Assembly (NCBI GenBank): GCA_037783415.1 | Contig: JAZGTN010000097.1 | Location: 4,278,001 to 4,342,000, forward strand | Direction: 5' to 3' | DNA length: 64,000 nucleotides | Origin: Leptasterias polaris | Taxonomy: Eukaryota; Echinodermata; Asteroidea; Forcipulatida; Asteriidae | Part shown: piece after piece, positions 1 through 11,600 of the stretch | Layout of the letters: each line of letters starts with the position of its first letter | How positions within the stretch are numbered: position 1 is the stretch's first letter | The notes under the pieces: model-generated | Seen by the model: only the letters and a program-made list of their open reading frames with translations | What the model was told of the DNA's origin: nothing | The model's database searches: none | Made by a program: the position numbers and the translations under genes

Positions 1-2524
1 GATTCGGCAATTTTAATGAAATCATTGCTTTTAACCTGTAAAATTATACGAAATTTTACTCATGTTTAGTAGTCAGCTGATGTTCTTTCTTTATATATAT
101 ATTACTTTACTTATATTTGTTATTGTCGTTATTATCATTGTTATTATTATTATTAATATTACTATAATATTAATATTATTCTCATCATTTCTGTCTTTGT
201 GCAACTTGTCTGTCCGTACGTTCTTGTTCCTGTTTACGTTCTGTTTGTCTGTCCATCAGGCATCTCACCACAAGCCTCGGCTTCTCGATGATGCCTCCAT
301 ACTTATGTAATTGTTTGCCTTGTAATTAATGTTTCTTTGATTACTTCTTTAAATTAATGTTTTGGCTATGTACTGTTTGGAAATTTCATGAAGTATGGAA
401 ATAAATGTGAAATTGAATTGAATTGAATTGAATTGAAAGCGTCTAAGGGACAATAAAATATAAAACAAGTCACGATGACTAATTTCATATTATGTTATGA
501 CTATACAAGTCATAATTGCTCCTAGTTATGAATGAGCGTAAGCCAAAACTATGACTTATACCAATTAAGTCATATTTAAGATTATATCTTATGACTCACA
601 ATTTATAATCATGACTTTTTGGCTGTCACAGTCAAATCGAAGTGCAGGAACCTAATATGAATATTCATTCCTTTCCTTCAGACTTCGTATAGATTTGTTT
701 AAGTTCTTTTATTAAGATGTAAATATTCATGAGAGTTTGGAAGGAAGGTTTAGTGGAGTCTCCTGAAGAGTGGATGCCAAATGTTCTGTTGCTCTGCTGC
801 TGTTAAATTGTACAAAAATAGGTACATGCTGTTCCCAAATCAATTAATAATTACATAGGGAATAATTTTCTGCAAGCCAGCTATTTTGCAGCCAAGCTAG
901 ACGAGCGCAGAGGGTTTTTATATATAGGCTCCTATACCCGTTCTATTCTGACTTTGGCAAGGGAGACAGGTTAGACGACCCGATCAACAACCGTAAGTTA
1001 ATTCATTTAATTTTTCACCTTATTACCTTCATAGAAAGTCTATAGTAATTGAGTTTCATAGTAATTTTGAGCTAGTCGGAGCAGAAGTGTTAAGAGACAC
1101 AGTAAAGTAAACCAACCAAGTATTAAGATCCTTTATATTGACTATGTGTATATATTGGAAGATAAACTCTAATTGAAGTTATTTATGAATGGTGGTTTAC
1201 TATTATCAATTGGCCGAAATTATGGCAGAGATTGTTTCGTATGATTTTTCAGATGGCCTTTAATGGAGTGTAAAGGGCAAGCGCAAGAAGGCGCACACCC
1301 AAGTATTTTCTATGGTGAAAATCATCAGAGAACCACCCCTGGCTGGAGTGGAAGTGACCGACTGTGTGGTGAGGTTTTACGGCGAGGTAGGGGACGGACG
1401 CACAACGTCAAGGACGTTAGATCAGATGGGGGAAAGTTCAGCACAGCCTGAGAATGAACTGTGAACAATATTCATTTGATTTCCCTCGGCCAAGTATTTT
1501 GAATGCTCTTTTTATCATTTAATGTGCACCTACTGAACGGTAGTCGTCAGAGGAATAGGGTGCGTCACAGGGTGTGACAATATATCAAAAGTACAAATAT
1601 ACGAAGTACGTTTTAACTGAATACCAGGGGCAGATAATAGCCATCCCCCAGATTTACCAACAGTTAGTGTTGACAAACGCATTTATTGAATTTGATCATA
1701 CTATTATTTTAATTATTTGCTATTCTGCCTTTATTTATAAAGCCTAAGTAATGTTGCAAATAACGCTTGGTTTTGCTCGAGCTTGATGAAGATGTTGGGG
1801 TTATAGTTAGATAATCCACACATGTACATATACCTTGTATAGATCAATTTGTATATTTTTTTTTGAGAATAAATTAGCACTGAACTAAAGAAGTTGTGAA
1901 CCACTTTTCATTTATTGTAGTTTGGATTCGGTAAGAGGATTCGTTAACCCTTTTGTTCTGACATTGGCAATCCCGACTTAGTTAGTATTTCATTGACTGT
2001 TTCGATTTACGCTCAACTTTCAATGGTATTTGTAAATACACCTGATTATTGTATGGATTATGTCCGCATCCAACTGCCACTTTTTCACTCTTTGTTACCA
2101 AAAGCAATACCTCATTTTGAGCAAATAATATACTACTTTTTTTCATAATGAATGAAAAAGTGGCAGTAGGATATTATACCATGGAAATTAATGTAACACT
2201 GACAATGCCCAGCGTTCTTTTGAGTTGTCCAGCGTTGCTTTTTGACGCACTCCCCAGTATCATGGTGTTAGTCACATAGTGAATTTACCACAAGTAAGCC
2301 TATAATAAATTATGCATGTTGTATAATGTAAGGTCCCAAATGGAAACTAGTTTTAACTGTTTGAATATACTTAAACATATCTCTGGAGGCTTAGTACTGG
2401 AATTGACTTTATAATTTTAAAACGAGCTACATGGAACTATCAGGTTTGCCCCCTATAGCTCCTGTCTGCTGAACTATTGGATGCGAGGACCTGATGCATT
2501 TTTATTTCTTCAATGTTTCTCTAG
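1..2524. other. Upstream non-coding region, no gene recognised
   Basis: I see no convincing coding exon here. Bases 100-180 are an ATT-rich low-complexity run, and 413-436 is a short GAATT tandem. At 460-620 the motif AGTCAT/ATGACT recurs many times. A fold-back lies at about 2069-2176, with arms containing CTGCCACTTTTTCA and its complement. The missing 5' exons of the receptor gene (signal peptide and first residues) should lie here or further upstream, but I could not identify them. Confidence 0.6.
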
Positions 2525-5361
2525 TGAGTCCAGCCTCCGGGAGCTCAGAGAGGGACATCGTAGAGCATCTTCTTAGCAATTATGGATCCTACAGTCGGAA
2601 TGCGGTCAGACCCGTCCGAAACTCTTCACACTCCATACAGGTTGAATTACGTATCCTTATAGCACAAATCATTGAACTTGTGAGTTGATCATTCAGTCAT
2701 CCTTTTGTTAGATTGGGCATAAAATAATCATAGGCCTAAGTGAAAAACACAATTACTCAAAATTTGTTTGGTGGAATCGTAGGCCTATACGTTTTTGGTC
2801 AAATGGATAAAAATGACTTAAATCTGTTGGCAGAGTTATAAGAGCTGAAAATAATTACAACCTAAGAAAGTTTCAGCTCGTGTTTGATTAACCTGTTTCA
2901 CGCAAGTACATTTTCAATGAGATTTGGGGAAAAAATAATTTTGATCATTGCCATCGCTGATGAACGTGCACCCATGAAGCTATAACGCGTGCACGTTTCC
3001 CCTTTTAAAAAAATCAAAAATGACGGCCAATGCAAGATATAAGATATAATTGATATGTGGAATTAGAGGTTATTCTATCTCTATCTCTATTTGTTTGTTT
3101 GTCATACTTACCTCCAGGACGAGCCTAAGCAGCAGTTGGCTGTCAACTCGTGGCAAAAATTGGTGAGCAAAATAAAAGAACTTCACCTTTTAAATGTGCA
3201 ATGGTTTAAAATTGGAAAAATGCCGTTTTATGAATAAAGGCCAAATTAGTTCTCAAAACTGTTGTAGCATCTTTCCATCATTCATTGCTACACTAACTCG
3301 AGACATTTTTTACAAACAACATAGGCCTAACAATCGCTAATTAGCCTAACTCTCAGATTCTATAGAAACACGATCTTTCGACTATCGAGCCCCTTTGAAA
3401 ATGTGAAGCTATTAATTTTTTAATTTTTTTTTCTTCAAAATGAAGGTGTGGAAAGACGAGTACCTGGTCTGGAATCCTGACGACTACGGTGGATTAGACT
3501 TGGTATATGCGCTTCCATCCCAAATATGGACCCCACGCCTCGCCTTAATTGAAAAGTAAGTCAGTTATATATTGTTGTATATACGTTGTACACCCCATAC
3601 ATCCACTTTACTTATCGCATTTTGGGTTGCCTTGTGTTGTAGCCGAAACATTTTGGCACTAGAAACTGACGCCGTAGTTTATAATAATTATAATACTCAA
3701 TTTATATGAAAACCTGGAGTTTAATCCAACTGTTAATGTCCCATTTTTGTGATCTGAGCGACGTGTTGGGGCACATCGAACAGTAATCAGATGACTGTTG
3801 AGTCCATGTCTTGTCAACGAAACTAATGGCTGAGCTGCAGTTCCCTCTTGAGTGTGCTGTCGAACATGTTCATCGTGCCAACATAAAAATATAAGAACAA
3901 TCGGCAACTCGTTACCTGTCGATCAGTTACCATCGACAGATCCCAATGTTCTGCTATTGATGTATGCTGTACATGTATATCCCAGTCGTGTATGTTATTC
4001 TTGTCACTATACTTTATAATGGCATCTGGGAGTACTAGTGGGTCATTCCGTGTCAATTCAACACGCTTTTGGACCTGACCGTCACGGATTGAAATGAAAT
4101 TCGGTGTGCTGATTGGACTCCTTGAGAAATCCCCAGAACTGAAATTGTATGTAATTTGGTCAATTAGCCAATCAGCACACCGAATTTCATTTCAATCCGT
4201 GACGGTCAGGTCCAAAAGCGTGTTGAATTGACATGGAATGACCCTAATGTTCTTACATTTCCAGCGTTAATTTCGACTTTTCGAGCATTAAACACGATGT
4301 GGAACTGAGCATTGCTGCAGACGGTAGTGTGACTTGGTACACATTAGCCATGTTTCGGGTCTCATGCAAAGTACACACCAGACATTTCCCGTTCGATGTC
4401 CAAAAGTGCACACTGACCTTTTTGTCTTGGGCGTACGACATGGCATCCCTGAATCTCTCCTTCATCGACGACGATGATTCCAACCAAAAAGTATTCAACG
4501 AAAATGGAGTCTGGCGTCTAGTCGATGTGGACTTCAAGCGTGAAGAGAAGAAATATATCTGCTGCCTCCACCCCTATCCCCAAATCATCTATACGCTAAC
4601 ATTGGAAAGACAGTCTGAATTCTACATCTTTAGCATGCTGATACCATCAGTCCTGCTGACCCTGATCACGTTGATGGTATTCGCCATACCTCCCGAGTCG
4701 GGTGAGAAGGTATCTCTCGGCATTACCAACCTGCTGGCGTTTATACTCTTTCAGCAGCTCATTTCCGACAACATGCCGCCACAGGGCGACGAAATACCTA
4801 TAATCAGTAAGTGTTAACATCCAAGCAAGATTTAATAAAAATTATTCATTACCCGTCCTAAAACTAAAGGCCCCGTTCAACTTTTGACTGAAAAGGAACC
4901 GCCACATTGGGGGTAAAACCTTTCGCCAGTGTTCAGTGAAGTTCGCTTCGAATTTGTTTACCATACTGCGTGTCAACTAAAACAACTTGTGCTCTAAAGA
5001 AGGAGATGTATATCCCTTTCGCGTTCAGAGAAGGAATACTATCACACTCTACCATAATAATTATTGTTTTGTTTATTTTTTCCCCGTTACAGCCATGTAT
5101 CTCTTCAGTATGGTGATTTTGGGTTGTGCTTCCATCTTAGAAACCGTCATTGTGCTCAGGTTGTTCCATAAATCTGAAGACGAACCCATACCAAGAGCAA
5201 TCGTTCAGTTCTCTTTAATTATGCGTCGGAAGAGTCCCATCACATGGAAGTTGGTCGCCAAGGCAGTCGACAAAGTCATGTTAATTGTATTTTTAATGGT
5301 ATCTGGTGTAACGGTGTTTGTTTGTCTCATTGTTCTTCTTAATGGGAAAGATGAACATTAA
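2525..5361 (+). CDS. Nicotinic acetylcholine receptor-like subunit (Cys-loop ligand-gated ion channel), 5' partial
   Basis: Five exons join in frame: 2525-2679, 3118-3162, 3446-3555, 4265-4806, 5093-5361 (TAA at 5359-5361). The product would be a subunit of a pentameric neurotransmitter-gated cation channel in the plasma membrane. Exon 1 has the family N-terminal helix and RPVRNSS motif; exon 3 has the WNPDDYGG and IWTPRLAL motifs. Exon 4 has the Cys-loop (two Cys with 13 residues between, containing HFPFD), the vicinal pair in YICCLHPYP that marks alpha-type subunits, and TM1-TM2 (IPPESGEKVSLGITNLLAF). Exon 5 has TM3, a loop of only about 35 residues, and TM4, ending KDEH. That M3-M4 loop is much shorter than in vertebrate muscle or neuronal subunits. 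The signal peptide exon is not identified. All splice sites are GT-AG. The family call is firm; the subunit type and ligand are not. Confidence 0.92.
4040..4244. mobile_element. Fold-back MITE in receptor intron 3
   Basis: A 205 bp element with nearly perfect inverted arms of about 85 bp. The left arm starts GGGTCATTCCGTGTCAATTC and the right arm is its complement, ending GGAATGACCC, with one mismatch seen. The short centre encodes nothing. It ends just before the acceptor of exon 4 (4265). Confidence 0.85.
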
Positions 5362-5666
5362 TTTGTATTGTGAGTGAAAAAACGTCAAATGCTGGCTATC
5401 GCTATTTTTGTAAAAATCTTGATTTGTGTGGTTTGCTGTTTACATACGGTGGTGTCAATCTATAGTCCTTATAAAGCATGCAAAATTGCCACGCATCAAT
5501 AAGGGATGCAGACTAGCCACTGACCCTGCTAGACTAGTGGACAAGAGTACGCTACACGTCTGTCGCTGATACGGCTTTCGCTGGGCCATAGTCGGGATCG
5601 TAAGAGCAAAGGTCTAGTGATGTGCATAGTGGCGTGACAGCTTTTATGCTATCACCACGACAAACC

Positions 5667-6102
5667 TTTAAGAGGAAGGGAAATGACCAATTCAATTGTG
5701 TGATGTACCACTCTAGAGAAATGGGTCTCTACATTTTTGTACGGGTATGTTTTGGTGTATTCCTGACTTTTAATACAATTTTGTCAAAGCGGCCTTGAAT
5801 TTTACAACTTTGCTGACAAAAAATTGTTCCTTGGAATGTAAAGATCCATTAGTTGTTGAAATCTAATGACGTCGTGAGTCAAATTTTCTCTGAAAAAGTC
5901 AGTTAAAAACTAAAACATCCCCGTACAAAATGTAGAGACCCATTTGTTTGGATGTTGACAAATTTTGAACTGAAAGGGTAATTTTGCACCTTTTTACGTG
6001 AGGTTAGATAACTTTAATTTTTCCCCCTCTCACATGAGGACTCTAGCTAGTGGAAAATGAGTACATCACAAAATTGAATTGGTCATTTCCCTTCCTCTTT
6101 AA
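5667..6102. mobile_element. TIR element (MITE), 436 bp
   Basis: Left end TTTAAGAGGAAGGGAAATGA and right end TCATTTCCCTTCCTCTTTAA are complementary. The arms continue through GACCAATTCAATTGTGTGATGTAC and, further in, GGGTCTCTACATTTT and its complement. No coding capacity. Confidence 0.8.
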
Positions 6103-6363
6103 CGACTTGTCCACAAGTCTGAAATGCAATAGATGTATTGTTCATAAATTAATGCTATATATGTAATCGCTTCGATACTTTTATTTATGATTTTTGTCCT
6201 TTGCACTTACGTCATCACAAGTGGTTGTTGTCACATAGGTTTTCATTTTGGAGTTACACTATATGTAAGCTATATAATATACCTAATCGCATGATCGCTG
6301 AGGTCTTCATTGACCTCAGCGAGGGCGCTGTTTGGGGTTTTGACGTCATATCGGGTGTCTATG

Positions 6364-6737
6364 CCCTTACCAAAATTGTCAATTCATCCCAATTGGATAT
6401 CCATGGAACTGGGTAGGGTTGGGATTGAGTTGGTGTGAGTTGGTTTATATTGGAATACTGAATTTCCAATTGGTTATCTTAGACCAACTCAGTGGACTCA
6501 GTTGGCTTGATTTGATTGAATCGGAATTAGTTGGAATTTGCTTCTACCAATTGGAAATTTCACCTGCTAATGTATTTCCAATTGGAAATTTTATTTCTCA
6601 ACAGGGTATAGTTATAAAATTAATATAAACTGTATCCAACTGACTCTAATTGAGTCTAATTGGATTTGTGCCAAAACACAATGGAAAAATTCCAATTGGT
6701 TCCAATTGGAAACATGAATTGGAAATTTTGGTAAGGG
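6364..6737. mobile_element. Fold-back element rich in CCAATTGG
   Basis: Outer arms CCCTTACCAAAATT and AATTTTGGTAAGGG are inverted. The interior repeats the motif CCAATTGGAA many times in both orientations. Its left end abuts a half copy of the TAGACC...TGACGTCAT family (6295-6362), so it looks inserted into or next to an older MITE. Confidence 0.65.
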
Positions 6738-6789
6738 TGGTCACTGTCCCATGGTCTGTCATTTTGGGAGTCGAGTCACATGTAAGATA

Positions 6790-6931
6790 TAGACTCCTTG
6801 CATTGGCCGCAATCTCTGAGGTCAATAGAAATGTGCACACGCGCACAACTTAATTCTCAGCCAACAGTATGTCTTCATTAACCTCAGTGAGGGCGCTGTT
6901 TGGGCTTGTGACGTCATATGCAAGGGGTCTA
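6790..6931. mobile_element. MITE of the TAGACC/GACGTCATATGC family
   Basis: Left end TAGACTCCTTGCATTGG and right end GACGTCATATGCAAGGGGTCTA are imperfect inverted repeats. A right half-copy occurs at 6295-6362 and a better copy at 16855-17027, sharing the block GAGGGCGC...GACGTCATATG. Confidence 0.65.
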
Positions 6932-7219
6932 TGATAAGCGTATAAACAAGCTCGCTTCGCTCAATACAAACTTACTTATAATGGATAAACTGACTCCCAA
7001 TATGGCACAACCGTGCATCGTCATGTGAATTAGGTCAATAGGGCTATATACCTCCTGATATGTTTTATTACACATTTACTAGCACAATAGCGAAAATAAC
7101 AGGATGGATTGGAAACAAAAAGAAATTTTAAGTTTTAGATGTGGCGGGAAAACCCCAATGGGAGAAAGCCCACGCAATCAGGCAGGGACTAAAAACCCAA
7201 TTCACATGCAAAGACTCCA

Positions 7220-7412
7220 GGGTCCAATTTCATAGAACTGCTTAAGCAAAAAATATTGCTTAACAATGTGTTGCTTAGCAGAATTGAGCAGGATACCAGT
7301 CACAAATTGAACATGTGAAATGGTAGTTTGCCTGGTAACCTTATTCTGGTAAGCATATTTTTGTTGGGCTGAGCTACTTTATGTGCTTAAGCAGCTATAT
7401 GAAATGGGGCCC
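7220..7412. mobile_element. MITE with GGGTCCAATTTCATAG ends
   Basis: Arms GGGTCCAATTTCATAGAACT-GCTTAAGCA and TGCTTAAGCAGCTATATGAA-ATGGGGCCC are inverted. Two diverged relatives lie side by side at 21077-21234 and about 21236-21390. Confidence 0.75.
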
Positions 7413-8096
7413 AGGTCAGAGGTGAAATTCGAATCGGGGTCCATGGAGAAGGCAGTGGAAGAAACCACTGAGCCAACGTGCACCTCTCATGTGATCAGAA
7501 TGTCATAAGTGAAATAGTGACGCTTAGATGTGAATGTATGATGTAAAATCTTTCAATCTTCAACCTCTTTACTGTTCGCCTTTTATCTTGTCAACATGAT
7601 GCGGTGCCATGGCCAAAGTTGTGTGTTACTGTTAAATACTACAAAATGACAATGCCCAATATTTATTAGAGACAATGGCGACAATAGTGAGCAGCTTCTA
7701 GATCAAGCACTGAAGTTAGGGGATTTAGACAAGTATAGTCCATCTCTACAAGATACAATTTTATTACTTATCTTTGAAAAAAAGCCTCGAGTTTTTATTC
7801 GTTTTATACGTACTTCGACAGGCCTTTTATCTTACTCCGGTATGTGACCTCTGGTTGAATGAGTTTATACCATGAAATTGTTAATATAATTATTTACGAG
7901 CAAACATTGAAACTAGAAATTACATGTTTACTTGCAACCTGTGAGTAAAAAAACATCTTTCCACACGGTAATGTATAAACTACTTCAGCAGTGAATTCTT
8001 ATCAACTTCTTGGTGTGGTTATAAATAAAGATACCTACGCAATTTACAGTGTCATCAAAACTGCATTAATATTGGTCTTCACTGTCATCTTTCAAT

Positions 8097-8236
8097 GGGA
8101 GACTTTGGAACGTAGGTGGCAACAGACTTACCAGGTAAATTTCCATTGCTTACATAGGTCTGAGAATGCGCGCAATTCAGAGAACAATGGATTTACCTGG
8201 TAAGTCTGCTGTCACCCAGTGTCCCCAAAAGTCTCC
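8097..8236. mobile_element. Small fold-back element, 140 bp
   Basis: The left arm GGGAGACTTTGGAACGTAGG runs on through CAGACTTACC-AGGTAAATTTCCATTG. The right arm carries CAATGGATTTACCTGGTAAG and ends CCCCAAAAGTCTCC. The loop is short and nothing is encoded. Confidence 0.7.
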
Positions 8237-8688
8237 TATTACATTAGCCTATATAAAATAATATGTTCGTCTTAAAGAAATTATGTCACGTGACGTAACA
8301 AATTGTAGGTTATTTCTACGAATGGTGACAATCTAGGAATAAATTCCCGTTTATTCTATAACAGTTCGTCAGGCATATGATTGAAACTTTTAATACAGAA
8401 AACATACAAAACACCATCTTGAAATACTATTATTCATATACCATAATTATTGTGACAAACTGCGGTCATTGAATTCTGCACCTCCAAACTACCGAACGGT
8501 GTTATAAAAATGATTAATAATTACAGTCCATAGTCCGGGGGAAAAATTCTTAATTTCAGCCATTTAAATTATCTTGCAATTTGTATAAATCCTATTTTAG
8601 TAAGTATAAAATGTTGGGTTTTTTCGGGAAAACTATGCAATTGCAACGGTAATGAAATTAGTCATCACCCTTTTTCAGAGAAATTGTT

Positions 8689-11600
8689 TCATATTCGATG
8701 GTACCGCCCGGCTCGATTTCTCTCCTTTTCCATCCGGTCCAGTACTTTTTTCTCTTGCTCCTTTTGCTGCAAATGAATTAAATTAAAAATGAATTAAGGG
8801 GTTAATTAAAACCACGTTATCGTTATAATTCTTCCGGATACACCATTGTACAAATATCTTCGAAGAACAAGTTGTGTTGGTTATGAAAATGGCCGGTTGG
8901 TTTGTTCTCAAAGATTCACCAAGTGGGCTGTTTGTTGTCATCGGCAAACTCGGTGATTTGGAAAAATTTATGTGAACAAGAATTACAATAATATCTATCA
9001 CTACCCCCCCAGCACCAACAAATTACATTGCTTAGTATTCGTTCTCAAAACTCATTCCCAATAACAGAATTATTATTTGACCATGCAATCGCACAGCCGT
9101 TGTGCCCCTTTTCCAATATAGTTAGTGCTGAAGGTAAAAATATCAACACCAATACCGAGTTGAAGGTAAAATCTTTGGATGACTCAGTTATACGGGACGG
9201 TTCGCTCGGTTACAGTGCCTCGTCCATCCAAAGGCGCTGCCGACTTATGCACATGCGCATTGGACCATCCCCCTGACCCAATAACCCCCGATCACCTCTT
9301 TCTGTTTACGAACGATTCGACAATTAATAATGATGTAGTTCTATTATGTAAATCCAATGCAAATAGCTTATTTTATTCTTTGCCTCGTACTAAAGGGTTC
9401 GGTCGCAACATTCTTCGCAACAGTCTCATCAGCCCATCCCAGCGGTCTTGGATGAGACCGGTGGCGGTGAGCAAAACCGGACGGATGACAAAATAATGTC
9501 TGCCAAATCGCATTCTACACAAATGTTTCATACATTTTACTTTGCCACCGGCCATTGCTTTATGATTTATACGGTACAAAACTACCAAGAGACAATAACA
9601 CACACAAGCCTAAACAAAATTCCATACATCTTGCATCATTTGTATTTTTCACACGGGCAGCCATCGTGAATCTTCTTCCCTCAAGTCAATGGCATTCTAT
9701 GTGTGATGCTTATTGTGATATTCAGACTTGTGTATTTCGCACAGGGCTACATCGCTATTAAAGGCACTGTACACGTTTGGTAATTACTCAAAATATATAT
9801 TAGCATAAAAACTTACTTGGTAACGAGCAACAGAGAGCTGTTGATAGTATAAAACATTGTGAGAAACGACTCCCTCTGAAGTAACGTAGTTTTTGAGAAA
9901 GAGGTAATTTCTCACTAAAATAATAAAAGACTTCTGGCCAGAAGCCTTTTATTCCTATCTGAAAGCACACTAATTTGTACAACAAGGGTGTTTTTTCTTT
10001 CATCATTTTCTTGCAACTTCAATGACCAATTGAGCCCAAATTTTCACAGGCTTGTTATTTTATGCATATGTTGGGATACACCAAGTGAGAATACTGGTCT
10101 TTGACAATTACAAAACGTGTTCAGTGCCTTTAAGTTTAATTGAATGAAAAAAGGGAACTACATTCAATTCTGTATCGTTTTATGTCAAGAATGAAAAGAC
10201 GCTGATTATAGGTTTTCTCGGTCAAATTCAGCAAATGAGCAGCCGATTTCATTTTCGTGCGTTCGAATTAAAGCTATTTTGCCTCTCCAGTTGTTACTGC
10301 GTTTCAAATTCAAAATTCGGGCATTCAATTTCGTATTGAGGCATTCAAATTCCTTTTGCACTGTGTTCAATTTAGCATATCGTCATTCTTTTTCGTGACG
10401 CACAATCATCATTCAATTTAGCAAAGCTGGTTCGACTGGAGATTTTACTGGTTTAATTTTTTTCAATTTCGTAAAGAGGCAATCAATTTCGCTAAATGAG
10501 AATTCAAATAAGTACGACTAAAGAAATACGATAATCTGTATTAGGCAACTGTTTCGTATCTTCACTTTAATTCAGGCAAACCTTATTTTCTTTATTTATG
10601 GTTCCAGGAGACTTTACATGGGGCCCATGATGTTTTTTCTTCTTTGTTTTCTCCTATATTCTTTTGGGGGGATCTTTATTGGTTAACTGGCCTAATTTTG
10701 TATTGTGTTTGAATGGGGTGTTTCTTTATGTTTTTCCTGGTTTTTGTTGTTTATGTTGTTTCTTCCTCAACCATCAATCTGTTGGCGTGCCAGACATCTT
10801 GGCGTATATGTTTAGGTATGGTTGTACCACAAGCTGCAAACTTATTGAAATATGCGTGTAAAACTGTAGCAAAAGCTCGTCTTCGAAGTACAAAGTGACT
10901 CAAGTGCAAATAAGTGAACCGTATATGCCTTATTAACAAAGCGTTTTTTAGATTGCACAAATTACAGAAATGACTGCCCAAAAATGAATTTGAATGACTA
11001 AACACACGCCTCAAAAAGCTCCGGCGAATTTGAATGCTGCTTTGATGAATCGTTAAATTGAATGATTATTTTGTAAAATCGAATGACGCAACAGTACATT
11101 TGACTAGTCATAAAACGAAATCAAATGACCCTTTTTAGTAGCATTCGATTTCGCGCGAAATAGAATAGCGTGGTGGTTAAATTGGCTGCTCATTTGCCGA
11201 AATTGACCGAGAAAACCTATATTAAAAGTCAAAGTTTTCCACTGCCGCATGCAGATAGTAAGGCCATGAGGGTCTTTTTGTTGATGACTTTAAAGACGAA
11301 TGGAATCTGACAATGAAGGTGACCACTATAATTAACTTAAAATTGACCAACCTGTCGTAGCTGTTTCTGCCTCTCGGCAATCATCTCTTCTTTATTCAGC
11401 ACCCGTCTTTGTCCCCGAATCTTCTCCTCCTTCTTAAGATGCCAGGCAATCAGGCTGCTGGCAATTGAAGAGAGGATGCTGAACGCGCAGGAGACGGACG
11501 CGGCTGCCAGGGCAACCATCACCGTGGTGTCCAGGCTTTCCTTGATGAAAGTTTGCCCGTCCGTGGTGTGATCCACTAGACCGAGGCGTAACAGTTGAAT

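Larger units (their letters stand above)
5362..8688. other. Convergent intergenic region filled with MITEs
   Basis: This lies between the 3' ends of the receptor gene (+) and the MS4A-like gene (-). I find no exon. At least five inverted-repeat elements are recognisable and listed separately (5667-6102, 6364-6737, 6790-6931, 7220-7412, 8097-8236). The remainder is AT-rich unique-looking sequence. Confidence 0.6.

Noticed and set aside
62..310. Hydrophobic 82-codon ORF as a membrane protein or signal peptide exon
   Set aside because: It is the translation of an ATT-rich low-complexity run and is not positioned to splice convincingly to the receptor exons.
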